Positions 7,665-16,023 of a stretch of 64,000 bases of DNA are shown one piece after another. A program made the position numbers and the translations under genes. The DNA lies in NCBI RefSeq assembly GCF_003944835.1, contig NZ_RWIV01000001.1:2589001-2653000 (forward strand), written 5' to 3'. The notes under the pieces were generated by a model. The model had not been told where the DNA came from. It did no database searches and saw nothing but the letters and a program-made list of their open reading frames with translations. Each line of letters starts with the position of its first letter. Within the stretch, counting starts at the first letter, position 1. The stretch comes from Bacillus sp. HMF5848. Lineage in GTDB: Bacteria > Bacillota > Bacilli > Bacillales > HMF5848.

Positions 7665-7700
7665 TTTGTGATGTCAAAAAAAAAAAAAAATGCAAAATCA

Positions 7701-7729
7701 TTGTATAAAAGAATTAATGATGATATTAT
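7701..7729 (+). promoter_or_regulatory. Sigma-A promoter of the quinone reductase-peroxiredoxin unit
   Basis: TTGTAT at 7701-7706 and TATTAT at 7724-7729 are separated by exactly 17 bases. Transcription would start near 7736, at the edge of the operator. Confidence 0.6.
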
Positions 7730-7736
7730 CGTTATA

Positions 7737-7754
7737 GTTTGATGGTTATCAAAC
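7737..7754 (+). promoter_or_regulatory. Palindromic operator GTTTGAT-N4-ATCAAAC
   Basis: Perfect seven-base arms around GGTT, at the predicted transcription start and 25 bases before the TTG start. This is a typical position for repression, and the ArsR-type protein encoded just upstream is the natural candidate to bind it. Confidence 0.65.
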
Positions 7755-7779
7755 AATAAAACTATGGAGGCAAACTAAA

Positions 7780-8340
7780 TTGAACAATATATTAGTCATC
7801 AATGGGCATGAATATTATGACTTTGCGAAAGGTCAATTAAACAAGACATTATTTGAAGATATTTTATCTACTTTATCAGGGGATTTCGAAGTGAAAACAA
7901 CAATCATAGAAGAAGGTTATGATATTAAAAACGAACAAGAGAAATTCAAATGGGCTGATGTAGTCATTTTTCAAACGCCGATCTACTGGTTCTCGCTCCC
8001 TGCTGCATTTAAAAAATATATTGATCAAGTATATGAATATGGTGTTTTCTTTGGACCAGCAATCAACCAATATGGTGACGGTGGTTTAATGGAGGGGAAA
8101 AAATACATGTTCTCAACCACATGGAATGCCCCTGAATCAGCTTTTAAAAATAAAGACGTAGACTCTTTCTTAAAAGGTGCAGACATAGAAGAGGCGATTG
8201 CTCACTTACATAACATGCAACGTTATGTAAATATGGTGCCTTTAAAAACATTCGGAGCTCACGATGTTGTAGCAAATCCTGATATAGAAAAGTACCGAAG
8301 CGAATTAAAAGCACATTTAAAAGCAGTTTTCTATAATTAA
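7780..8340 (+). CDS. Flavodoxin-fold NAD(P)H:quinone oxidoreductase, MdaB/NQO1 type
   Basis: The 186-aa protein opens with ILVINGHEYYDFAKGQLNKT, the phosphate-binding loop of the NQO1/MdaB family. It continues with FQTPIYWFSLPAAFKKYIDQ and STTWNAPESAF, both MdaB-like. It is expected to be an FMN/FAD cytosolic enzyme reducing quinones or similar electrophiles with two electrons from NAD(P)H. GGAGG lies nine bases before the TTG start. Co-transcribed with the peroxiredoxin 18 bases on, and probably controlled by the adjacent ArsR-type regulator through the palindrome overlapping its promoter. Family call firm, substrate unknown. Confidence 0.88.
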   Translation: MNNILVINGHEYYDFAKGQLNKTLFEDILSTLSGDFEVKTTIIEEGYDIKNEQEKFKWADVVIFQTPIYWFSLPAAFKKYIDQVYEYGVFFGPAINQYGDGGLMEGKKYMFSTTWNAPESAFKNKDVDSFLKGADIEEAIAHLHNMQRYVNMVPLKTFGAHDVVANPDIEKYRSELKAHLKAVFYN

Positions 8341-8358
8341 AACGGAGGTCGAGTATCA

Positions 8359-9003
8359 ATGAACTTAACAATGGAATTGGCCAAAGTAAAGGAAGGTTTT
8401 CTAGCTAGAGCACCTAAAGAGGTTTTAGAAAGCGTTGAATCAGCAACAAATGAACTGATTAATTCAGGGATGGCAACTGGCCTTCGTGTGGGCGAAAAAG
8501 CACCAGATTTTCTTTTACCTAATGCTATTGGCGAAAAAGTGTCTTTATATGAACAATTACAAAAAGGACCTGTTGTTCTTACGTTCTATAGAGGTGGCTG
8601 GTGTCCTTATTGTAACCTTGAATTAAGGGCATATCAGAATATGCTTCATAAAATTCAAGAGGCGGGAGCATCGCTTATGGCAATTAGTCCACAAAAGCCT
8701 GATGCATCTCTATCGACTAAAGAAAAGAATGAATTATTGTTTGATGTACTAAGTGATGGCGCGTACGAGGTAATCAAAGCTTATAATCTCTACTTTACAT
8801 TCCCTGACCATCTAATTCACACATATAGAGACAAATTTAATTTAAATTTGTCAAACATAAACGGCTCTGATGAACCTTGGAGTTTACCTGTTCCGGGTAC
8901 ATTTATCATTGATCAAAACTGTAAAGTGGTGTTAGCAAGTTCAAATGCTGATTATATGGAGAGATTAGACCCAACAGAAGTAGTAAATTTCTTAAGAAAG
9001 TAA
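8359..9003 (+). CDS. AhpC/TSA-like peroxiredoxin
   Basis: The 214-aa protein has a thioredoxin fold with the active site TFYRGGWCPYCNLELRAY around residue 80 (C-x-x-C, the first Cys in the peroxidatic position). VGEKAPDFLLP precedes it and PVPGTFIID follows. The N-terminal ~40 residues form a helical extension typical of the redoxin subgroup found next to quinone reductases. Likely role: reduction of peroxides in the cytosol. GGAGG is ten bases from the ATG; the gene follows the oxidoreductase closely and ends at a terminator. Confidence 0.88.
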   Translation: MNLTMELAKVKEGFLARAPKEVLESVESATNELINSGMATGLRVGEKAPDFLLPNAIGEKVSLYEQLQKGPVVLTFYRGGWCPYCNLELRAYQNMLHKIQEAGASLMAISPQKPDASLSTKEKNELLFDVLSDGAYEVIKAYNLYFTFPDHLIHTYRDKFNLNLSNINGSDEPWSLPVPGTFIIDQNCKVVLASSNADYMERLDPTEVVNFLRK

Positions 9004-9007
9004 ATAA

Positions 9008-9034
9008 TAAAGGTATCCATCCGGATGCCTTTAT
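9008..9034 (+). terminator. Terminator of the redox operon
   Basis: Stem AAAGGTATCC / GGATGCCTTT directly after the stop codon; only a modest T tail. Confidence 0.65.
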
Positions 9035-9140
9035 GTTTTCAAATTCTCTCTTTATCCACATACTCACATATGTATATCCCCTTTTTCTTTCACCATAAAA
9101 TGTAGCAATATGTTTCTTTGCTACACAGTAAACAGTCTAC

Positions 9141-9335
9141 TACGCATTAGAAAGCTCGTCCTATAACTTTTCGTTAATAATCTCTTCGTAAATACCTTCT
9201 TTAAGCATAATGTCCCTCCACCTTATAACATACTGTTAATTTCCATATATGTGGAAGGAATCCCTGCAAGAATTTGTGAAATTTTGACGATATATGTTAT
9301 TGCTTAGCTGCGAAACCAAAGAAAAAACTCCAGAT
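9141..9335. repeat. Direct repeat B, copy 2 (pairs with 1953-2150)
   Basis: Second copy of the leader and first codons of the lost gene. The terminator hairpin seen at its end in copy 1 is here degraded (CCAGA / TCTGA). Confidence 0.75.
9161..9208 (-). pseudogene. 5' fragment of a possible DUF3427-type helicase gene, copy 2
   Basis: ATG at 9208 with a good SD (GGAGG, six bases away) opens MLKEGIYEEIINEKL and stops at TAG after 15 codons. It corresponds residue for residue to the fragment at 1930-2019. Confidence 0.35.
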
Positions 9336-9469
9336 TTCTCTGAAGAAAGCAATATTTTTATTAAAAATAATAAATAACTTAACCAAAACGCTCGATCTTA
9401 TGGAGACTTTCAAATCACTTGTAATTAACTGGATAATGATTCGCTGTTATGGTTTAATCATTCCTAGAA

Positions 9470-9787
9470 TTAATCATTTAGTTCTATGACAAGAGGAACA
9501 TGATCGCTATGTAGAATCCAGTCTTCGTCTTTGCCAATATGAAAATTTATTATGTTGTTAAGTATTATATAAAGCATTAGAAGAATACGAAAGCTATTTT
9601 GAAAGGACCCCGATTCCTAATCCTCTTTTTTTCCCAACCACACATAATCTTTAAAATTTGCATTTAAAATAATATTTGGATGAGGGCATTCTTGTATAAC
9701 TGCAATGTCAGGTTTGAGGCTATCTATTTTATTTAATTTTTCGTTTATCTTGTGTCCACGTTGACAATTCCATGAAATAATCTTCAC
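9470..9787 (-). pseudogene. Endonuclease/exonuclease/phosphatase family gene, deleted and internally inverted
   Basis: From a GTG at 9787 (SD AGAGGTGAG) the product KIISWNCQRGHKINEKL followed by LKPDIAVIQECP is a textbook EEP-nuclease N-terminus, with N and E metal ligands. A one-base slip in an A run leads to KKRGLGIGVLSK. The end, FHIGKDEDWILHSDHVPLVI, is the family's C-terminal SDH motif. Between them, bases 9565-9603 read LYKALEEYESYF on the opposite strand, matching the second EEP wreck at 17.9 kb. So the middle has been mostly lost and a remaining piece flipped. Certainly non-functional. Confidence 0.75.
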
Positions 9788-9812
9788 TTTCTCACCTCTT
9801 ATTTACTATAAA

Positions 9813-10139
9813 TCAGCCAACATAAGTTGTTATATCAGTAAACGGATAATACTCTTTTGCACCTATCCCTCTCTCATGCATTCTCTTAATATAATTCACC
9901 TCAAATTCCAATTGCTCTAGTGGATCTTGAAAGACTTGTTCGGAATTGAGATTGGCGGCTCGTTCAACGTCAAAGTGAAAAATGTATTTCTTATTCCCAA
10001 TAACATACTCAACAACGAAATCATCTAATTTCTGATTCCAATGAAACTGCGAAATTTCAAGGGGACTTCTACTATACTCTGGCTGGATTTGAATACTGTT
10101 AAAGAGTTCTTGTAACTTGACCTCGATTGAATTTGTCAT
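9813..10139 (-). CDS. 108-aa hypothetical protein, paralogue of 6363-6677
   Basis: Same protein as the 104-aa product at 6363-6677 with about a dozen substitutions and a different C-terminus (FTDITTYVG). SD GGAGGAG overlaps the stop of the 51-aa ORF upstream. This copy sits directly downstream of the 354-aa gene and its complete terminator, so it is probably the original location and the 6.4 kb copy the duplicate. Function unknown. Confidence 0.7.
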   Translation of the reverse strand: MTNSIEVKLQELFNSIQIQPEYSRSPLEISQFHWNQKLDDFVVEYVIGNKKYIFHFDVERAANLNSEQVFQDPLEQLEFEVNYIKRMHERGIGAKEYYPFTDITTYVG

Positions 10140-10376
10140 TTTCGTTCACTCCTCCAATAGATGGTGATGAAATAAATGTGACTTTATTATTAAATCCGCC
10201 TGATGACTAATCACTACAAGCTCAAACAACTGCTGATAGTAATCGAGCCATTGTTTTAGTGGTTTTTTGGGTAGGTATATTAGTCGGCACAGTGTTTCCA
10301 TCTTTGTTATGTAAGTAATTGTATCCTTTTATCATTATACAGCTTTTACCAAATGTTCTATCTAATAAAAAACCCC
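9832..10376. repeat. Segmental duplication C, copy 2
   Basis: Partner of 6366-6916. Here the end of similarity lies within an intact terminator hairpin of the 354-aa gene. Confidence 0.85.
10146..10301 (-). CDS. 51-aa small protein, copy 2
   Basis: Frame equivalent to 6684-6839, with two silent and two conservative codon differences. A TATAAT box (10337-10342 region, minus strand) lies about 35 bases before the ATG. The TGA overlaps the SD of the 108-aa gene. Function unknown. Confidence 0.55.
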   Translation of the reverse strand: METLCRLIYLPKKPLKQWLDYYQQLFELVVISHQADLIIKSHLFHHHLLEE

Positions 10377-10396
10377 AGTACGAAAAAATACTGGAG
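10366..10396 (-). terminator. Terminator of the 354-aa gene
   Basis: Stem CCAGTA / TACTGG plus flanking pairs, followed on the minus strand by GGGGTTTTTTATTAG. Confidence 0.75.
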
Positions 10397-10429
10397 TGAA
10401 GATTTTTTTTCTTATGAAACTTACTGCAT

Positions 10430-11494
10430 TTAATCTGTTTCCTGTTTAAAAATCTTATCTAAGTGTTCTAAATCCATTTCATAAGCATTAATAGATCTGC
10501 TATAATCTCCTCTTACGCCATGTTTCTTATAAGAGTTTTGTAGCAACCACTGAATATGCGAAACAATCTTATGCAGCGGAATATGCTTCATAGCCCTATG
10601 TAAGGCTGCCTGTCTTTCTAATGTTGTTTTATTAGTAACTTCATAGCCATATTTTCGTAGTTCACTACGATCATTCCATTGTTTAGTATCAAGATCTGAT
10701 TTATGTTCATGATCCGTAGCAACAGGTTCAACATGATTTATTGCCAACCCGTTTTTTTGTAAATGCTTGTATTCTTTTAGCGCATTGATTTTGCTAATGA
10801 ACTGTTCATGACCTGACGAATTAACAATGTTTTCCCACACAATTAGTTGCGCATCTGATATCCAGCTGTGCCATAAATCATAATGACGATACATGAAATT
10901 AATGAATTGAGGCAATACGTCTCTATTGAAAAGCCAAATTCGGAGAAGTAATTGCGTCAAATACCATCCATTCTTAAATTTAAAACATGCGGTCGTTATT
11001 TGCTCGACATAAACATTAAACATCTCATTAAAAACTGATGCAAACAGGTAATTACTTTTAAACGTGAGAATTTGAAACAAAATCTCTAAATGATAATCCT
11101 GAATTTGTCTTTGGTCTACTATTGTTTTTACAAACATATTAAGTGAAACCTTAAGCTCATCTTTAAATTTATCGTTTATCTCAACTTCTATTAGGTCATC
11201 TTGTGTGATATATTTGTCCATTAAATAATGAACTAAGTCATACCGGTTCGCTTTCATTAACAAAGATAACATTTTTAGAAGTTCAGGATATGTTAGCCAC
11301 GGTACATTCATTTCCCAATATGTGTCATATAAAAAATCTGAATCATCATCTACATTGGGTACTAACCTATCAAGTACATATTCCATCTCATTTTTCGAAA
11401 TAGATTGTTTTACTCTCCTTGAGTATTTTTTCACTTGTTTCTTTAGTTTCGCATTTTCTTCTTGTAGTTTTTTGTATTCTTCCACAGATATCAT
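10430..11494 (-). CDS. 354-aa helicase-neighbour protein of unknown function
   Basis: Residues 1-30 are a charged coiled coil (KKLQEENAKLKKQVKK). Residues ~50-240 are all-helical, rich in aromatic residues, with no recognisable motif. The C-terminal ~85 residues have a compact pattern RSELRKYGYEVTNKTTLERQ, then VSHIQWLLQNSYKKHGVRGD and a final AYEMDLEHLDKIF. That C-terminal pattern resembles a small helical module I associate with DNA repair or restriction neighbours, but I cannot name it. SD AAGGTG is seven bases before ATG. It follows the helicase gene by 158 bases on the same strand and has its own terminator. No signal peptide or membrane span. Confidence 0.75.
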   Translation of the reverse strand: MISVEEYKKLQEENAKLKKQVKKYSRRVKQSISKNEMEYVLDRLVPNVDDDSDFLYDTYWEMNVPWLTYPELLKMLSLLMKANRYDLVHYLMDKYITQDDLIEVEINDKFKDELKVSLNMFVKTIVDQRQIQDYHLEILFQILTFKSNYLFASVFNEMFNVYVEQITTACFKFKNGWYLTQLLLRIWLFNRDVLPQFINFMYRHYDLWHSWISDAQLIVWENIVNSSGHEQFISKINALKEYKHLQKNGLAINHVEPVATDHEHKSDLDTKQWNDRSELRKYGYEVTNKTTLERQAALHRAMKHIPLHKIVSHIQWLLQNSYKKHGVRGDYSRSINAYEMDLEHLDKIFKQETD

Positions 11495-11652
11495 GTTTTC
11501 ACCTTGCTTTGTAACTATTAAATATACATCGACTTTTTTAACTTAAATATTATTTATGCATAGTTTACTATAAATAGGCAAAAAGTCATATGAGAATGTA
11601 TTCCTAAATAATGTTAATTCCCTTAAAACAATATTCTTATAATAGACTGCTC

Positions 11653-14643
11653 TTACTCCGTCGTATTCTCACAATACGGATAGTTAATGCATCCATAAAA
11701 GTAACCATAGCTTCCTTTTTTTCTAACCATATATCCTCCGCATCTGTTACACATACGTGGATTTTTCAGGAGGCTTACATGTTTCGTTGTGAAATCACAC
11801 GTAGGGTAATTGGTACAACCTAAGAATCTAGATTTATGACCAGAGCGTATGAGCAAGTGTCCTTTTTTACATCTAGGACAGCTTGGGCCTTCTGTTGTTG
11901 CTGCGCCCTCTTCTTTTGTAGAGTAACTGCTTTCAATACCATACTGTTCTTTTAGTTCTCTAACAAATAGTGACATTCTATGCTCGGGTGCAAGGATATA
12001 CGTCCGGTTTTTCGTACATGTTAGGGCGACATAAAACAATCTTCGTTCTTCCTCATAAGGAAAATCGTCCGCGTCTGTTAATACCCATGACAATATCGGG
12101 TCATCTGCTATTTTATTCGGAAAGCCTAGTAGACTATTGGCTGCGTTAATCAAAATAACATTGTCCGCTTCAAGTCCTTTTGATTTATGTGCGGTAAGGA
12201 AAAAAATTTTCAACTTAGGATATTTACTATATGTGACTGTGACTTTATCTGAATCGCGGTCATATTTCAACTCAAAATCTAAGCTTTTATCTAGTACCTT
12301 GCGATCAAAATTGTTTCGGCCTAATAGCATAATTTCTGTCTTTTCTCCGTGATTCGTAACGATATCATCGATGGCTTGTTCAAGCGCTTCGAGTATTTGC
12401 TTTTGATAGCTCATGATACGAATCGGGTGACCACATCTTTTGGCAGATTTCAATTCTTTCTTAAATTGCCTTTTGTTTTGCATCACAAAGGAACCTGCTA
12501 TGTCGATCAAATCTTGAGAATTACGGTATGTTTGTTCTATTTTTAATAACTTACTAGTGCCAAAAAATGATTGGAATTGCGTAAATAAACTTATATCACT
12601 ACCCGCAAACCGGTAAATAGATTGCCAATCATCCCCGACACACATCACTTTTGCATTTGTTTTGTCTTGTATCGCTTTAATCAAGTTAAATCGACTTTTA
12701 GATATGTCTTGATACTCGTCGATAATAATATACGAATATGGTAAATCGGCTGATCCCTTTTTAATAATCGATGTTGAGTCGTTAATCATATCGTTAAAAT
12801 CAATCAGATTGTGTTTCTTCAAATGGTTTTCGTAATACGCGTACATTGGTTTTAACAATTCAAAAAACACTTGATTTCGCATACGTATAAGAGGAATTTT
12901 CTCTTTTTTATTTTTTTCTATAAAGGTATCCAGCATATCACTTGTATACCCGTTTGATTTATACAACGTTAGAAACGTTGACAGAAGCTTAATAAATTCA
13001 GAGAAATATGTATTGTTGTTTTGATCATATATACTATCGAATACATCTTTATAATTGATGTCTGAAAAGGATACATGATACTTTTCAAGGTTCTCTCGTA
13101 ATTTTTCTAGCAATATGCCTTGCTGATTGTAATAGGAGTATGACTCAATTAATGTTGTTCCATGCTCTGCATGAATGCTACGTTTCCACTTCATCCCGTC
13201 CACATATTTTGCTTCTTCTACTTTACTTAGCCACGGAGTTTTCATATGTTCATTTACACCGAAATGTTCAATGTACATATCATAATCTGGCAGATAAAAA
13301 TCTGGTCGATATTGGCGATGATCTCTGTCACCACTTTCACGCTCATACGGATGCTCATATATATAAGACACACCTTTAAGATAGAGAAAATTTGCAATAA
13401 GAACCTCTTCAAAGCTTTTCACTACTTCACCGTGTAGCGTTTGCTGCTGTTGGCCCATATGGTATGACTTTTTTTGAATAAATGTATGTTTGTCCACTTT
13501 GGCTTTCATCGTTTCATAATCAATGTGACGCGTATGTTCGTGATAGTCAGCGAGTGAGTCAAACTGCGTCACGTCTTTTGGTACCTGCATGTAATAGCTG
13601 AAAAAGGTAATAAGCTTTTTGATTTGATTCATATCTTTATATACTTCGTTTTGCAGGTATTCTTGCAGTATGCTTTGTATGTCACCATCAAAAATATCAG
13701 GCTTAATACCGCGATCGTTTGCGATAATTTCTAAACCCATCTTATGAAACGTGTATACATTCACTGGTACTTGGAGTCTTTTGGCAATACGCTCATCCAT
13801 TTCATCCGCTGCTTTTCTCGTAAAAGATATTAAGAGAATATCCTCTGGTTTGACGTTCTTCTTCTCTACTAAAAATTTAACTTTCCCGGAGATTGTTAAT
13901 GTCTTCCCGCTACCAGCACCAGCTAAAATAAGCTTGTTGTGATCTTCTGATAATATCGCGAGCCTTTGCTGTGTATCTAATGATTTGCCATCGATATTGT
14001 TGAAAAACTCGTTGTGGGATTTTAACTGCTTCTGTAAATAATGTTTGTTGCTAGCATGAATGATGACGTCCATTTTTTTATAATCATGGACAAACTGCTT
14101 CGCTTCTTCTGATAGATTTACACCTGTTTTAAAATATTTATATGTTTCCTCGTATTTTCTTAATGGTTTTCTTATCTGCTCTTCCGTTACGTACACTTCA
14201 CTTTTTAAAAGCGCTTCTTTCATGCTCTCAAAGTCTCGGCAAATATGTAACTGTTCTTTTATTTGTGTATTAACCTTTTCCTGTTGATTCCGTAGAGAGT
14301 TGACTGTTTGTAAAAACTCTTCCTTCGCTTTTACAAATTCAGCATTCAGCTGCTTCACTTTGTCTGTGCGCGACAATGTCTCGTAATCTTGTAAAAAACT
14401 TCTCCCCTCATCTGTTGTCATAAAAATGTTGCTACTGGATAGAAATTTTAAATCAGATTGGTATTTCGTTAAAATCCTGTTTATGCCCGCATCAGTTATG
14501 AGACTGCGCTCTTTGTTTAATTGATGTATATCATTATTAAGATGTTTAATACGAGTATGAATGTTTGAAATTTGACGCTGCATTTTAAGTAAATAAATAT
14601 CAAGTTTGCCTTTATTTATAAGACCTTTTATAAAATTCTTCAT
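11653..14643 (-). CDS. UvrD/HelD-like SF1 helicase with embedded nuclease-like segment and twin zinc ribbons
   Basis: The 996-aa protein has an N-terminal coiled coil (1-210), Walker A GAGSGKT at 242-248, motif Ia LISFTRKAADEM, Walker B IIIDEYQD (~640), motif III GDDWQSIYRFAGSD (~670) and motif VI FYVALTCTKNRTYI (~870). All are diagnostic of ATP-driven UvrD-type 3'-5' helicases. Inserted at ~405-510 is FEEVLIANFL, RPDFYLPDYDMYIEHFG and HAEHGTTLIE, a layout matching a PD-(D/E)XK nuclease of the Vsr-like kind (D448, E459). The C-terminus has two four-cysteine topoisomerase-type ribbons (CPRCKKG to YPTC, CNRCGG to YPYC). AAAGG precedes the ATG. Role could be DNA repair or phage defence. Confidence 0.88.
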   Translation of the reverse strand: MKNFIKGLINKGKLDIYLLKMQRQISNIHTRIKHLNNDIHQLNKERSLITDAGINRILTKYQSDLKFLSSSNIFMTTDEGRSFLQDYETLSRTDKVKQLNAEFVKAKEEFLQTVNSLRNQQEKVNTQIKEQLHICRDFESMKEALLKSEVYVTEEQIRKPLRKYEETYKYFKTGVNLSEEAKQFVHDYKKMDVIIHASNKHYLQKQLKSHNEFFNNIDGKSLDTQQRLAILSEDHNKLILAGAGSGKTLTISGKVKFLVEKKNVKPEDILLISFTRKAADEMDERIAKRLQVPVNVYTFHKMGLEIIANDRGIKPDIFDGDIQSILQEYLQNEVYKDMNQIKKLITFFSYYMQVPKDVTQFDSLADYHEHTRHIDYETMKAKVDKHTFIQKKSYHMGQQQQTLHGEVVKSFEEVLIANFLYLKGVSYIYEHPYERESGDRDHRQYRPDFYLPDYDMYIEHFGVNEHMKTPWLSKVEEAKYVDGMKWKRSIHAEHGTTLIESYSYYNQQGILLEKLRENLEKYHVSFSDINYKDVFDSIYDQNNNTYFSEFIKLLSTFLTLYKSNGYTSDMLDTFIEKNKKEKIPLIRMRNQVFFELLKPMYAYYENHLKKHNLIDFNDMINDSTSIIKKGSADLPYSYIIIDEYQDISKSRFNLIKAIQDKTNAKVMCVGDDWQSIYRFAGSDISLFTQFQSFFGTSKLLKIEQTYRNSQDLIDIAGSFVMQNKRQFKKELKSAKRCGHPIRIMSYQKQILEALEQAIDDIVTNHGEKTEIMLLGRNNFDRKVLDKSLDFELKYDRDSDKVTVTYSKYPKLKIFFLTAHKSKGLEADNVILINAANSLLGFPNKIADDPILSWVLTDADDFPYEEERRLFYVALTCTKNRTYILAPEHRMSLFVRELKEQYGIESSYSTKEEGAATTEGPSCPRCKKGHLLIRSGHKSRFLGCTNYPTCDFTTKHVSLLKNPRMCNRCGGYMVRKKGSYGYFYGCINYPYCENTTE

Positions 14644-15088
14644 AACATATGCCTTTCTGCTTAATGTGTTTAAAATGCCCTCTATTTATCTTACCATTAT
14701 TTCCTAATGGTAATAAAAGAGAAAGATAATTAGGACGGTTCTTTTTGTCATTTCTGCTGGTGAAAGGAGGTGAATAAGAATCGTTTCTGTTTGTCCTGCT
14801 ACCGAAATTCAGGTCATGCTAGATAGTTCTTGCTTAAACGATGCAACCCAAGCTTAGCTAGTGAACAGAAATGTCTTAAAACACAATATTATATTTTTTG
14901 TATGTTCTTGATATTTAACGTGATTTCATGAACAAAAATTCAATTTTCCCCTAAATACAAAAATTGATTTTGTGCGTTATTTCTGCTCTCAAATAGCTAT
15001 TTTGGTCATTTGTTTTGTCAGCAATAATCTATTACACTAATTGCGAATTACGTATATGACGACTATTCTATAAGAAAGGTTGATAGAT
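14644..15088. other. Intergenic region between divergent helicase and SEC-C genes
   Basis: About 440 AT-rich bases. It must carry both divergent promoters; no convincing -35/-10 pair stands out. GAAAGGAGGTGAATAAG at 14761-14777 is an SD-like string with no frame of note behind it. GGACGGTTCT at 14733-14742 is a partial match to the REP-like core found elsewhere in the window. Otherwise I see nothing coding. Confidence 0.5.
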
Positions 15089-15988
15089 TTGAAAAAGTTA
15101 GTGACATGCAAATGTGGTAGTGGGAAGTATGTGGATGATTGTTGTGCGCCAAAAGTACGGATGACCATGTATGAATTTGCTAATCCAGAAGAACAGCAAA
15201 AGTATAAAAAAATGATTAAGATCAGTTCTCAGTTTGAGATGAGACCACGCGGCATATTTGAATATTATGGTGAGGATTTAGTTACCTATAAGCTTCAGAA
15301 GCCTACTAGCGAGTCTCGTCACATGTTTCTTACTGTTATAGCTCGCTATATGACGGAGTATTTGGAAGATTGTTGTCCTTCTAGATGGATAGATTGCGAC
15401 CACGTGTTTTGGAATGAATTGCTTACAACATTCTACCCCTCTGTTATGCAAATAACTGCTGAAGAAAATAATGTTGATTTGTTCTTATATGAGTTAAAGA
15501 AGTTTACTCACTGGCTCGATAAAGAGCGCTCTACCAATCTATACAAGATAGTCTATCCAATATTGGAAGAGGCTGAAATTGACTTGAAAAAGTGTGAGTC
15601 TCTTTTAAACGCTCTCTATCTACAGCTATATCCTCACCTACACAGCAAACAAGCTGACTCCTTATTTGCTAACGATATGTATTTTAATATGCTCGAAAAC
15701 TGTGAAGATGATAAATACGATGTGTTTGAGGTGCAGAATGTAAGTCGGTCCCATGTTGTCGCAACTTCACTTGAAACCAATTATACATACTACATGAGAG
15801 GGCTACCATATAAGTTGCTAGAATCGGGCATGATTATAACCGGAACAATTTGCAAGATGCCTCGGGAAAATTTGTGGCGTTGGAATTCACCGGAAAGTGT
15901 ATTTCCACAAGCCGCAAAAGAATATTTGAGACATGTCCTGATTCATGAACCACCACGCCTTAAGCAGATGATAGACGTAAGAGATTGA
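15089..15988 (+). CDS. SEC-C zinc-motif protein
   Basis: From a TTG at 15089 (AAGAAAGG nine bases upstream) the product opens KKLVTCKCGSGKYVDDCC, the C-x-C-x8-C-C zinc finger of SEC-C motifs, known from SecA C-termini and many nuclease- or ribosome-associated proteins. The remaining ~280 residues are helical at first (LFLYELKKFTHWLDKE), with a late beta-rich part (VFEVQNVSRSHVVATSLE). The rest matches no family I know. A TTG nine bases earlier abuts the SD and is less likely. Codes divergently from the helicase, so the two may share a regulatory region and a function. Confidence 0.75.
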   Translation: MKKLVTCKCGSGKYVDDCCAPKVRMTMYEFANPEEQQKYKKMIKISSQFEMRPRGIFEYYGEDLVTYKLQKPTSESRHMFLTVIARYMTEYLEDCCPSRWIDCDHVFWNELLTTFYPSVMQITAEENNVDLFLYELKKFTHWLDKERSTNLYKIVYPILEEAEIDLKKCESLLNALYLQLYPHLHSKQADSLFANDMYFNMLENCEDDKYDVFEVQNVSRSHVVATSLETNYTYYMRGLPYKLLESGMIITGTICKMPRENLWRWNSPESVFPQAAKEYLRHVLIHEPPRLKQMIDVRD

Positions 15989-16023
15989 ACTGATTGTCCC
16001 CCTTCGGAAGGAATTCCAAAAAG

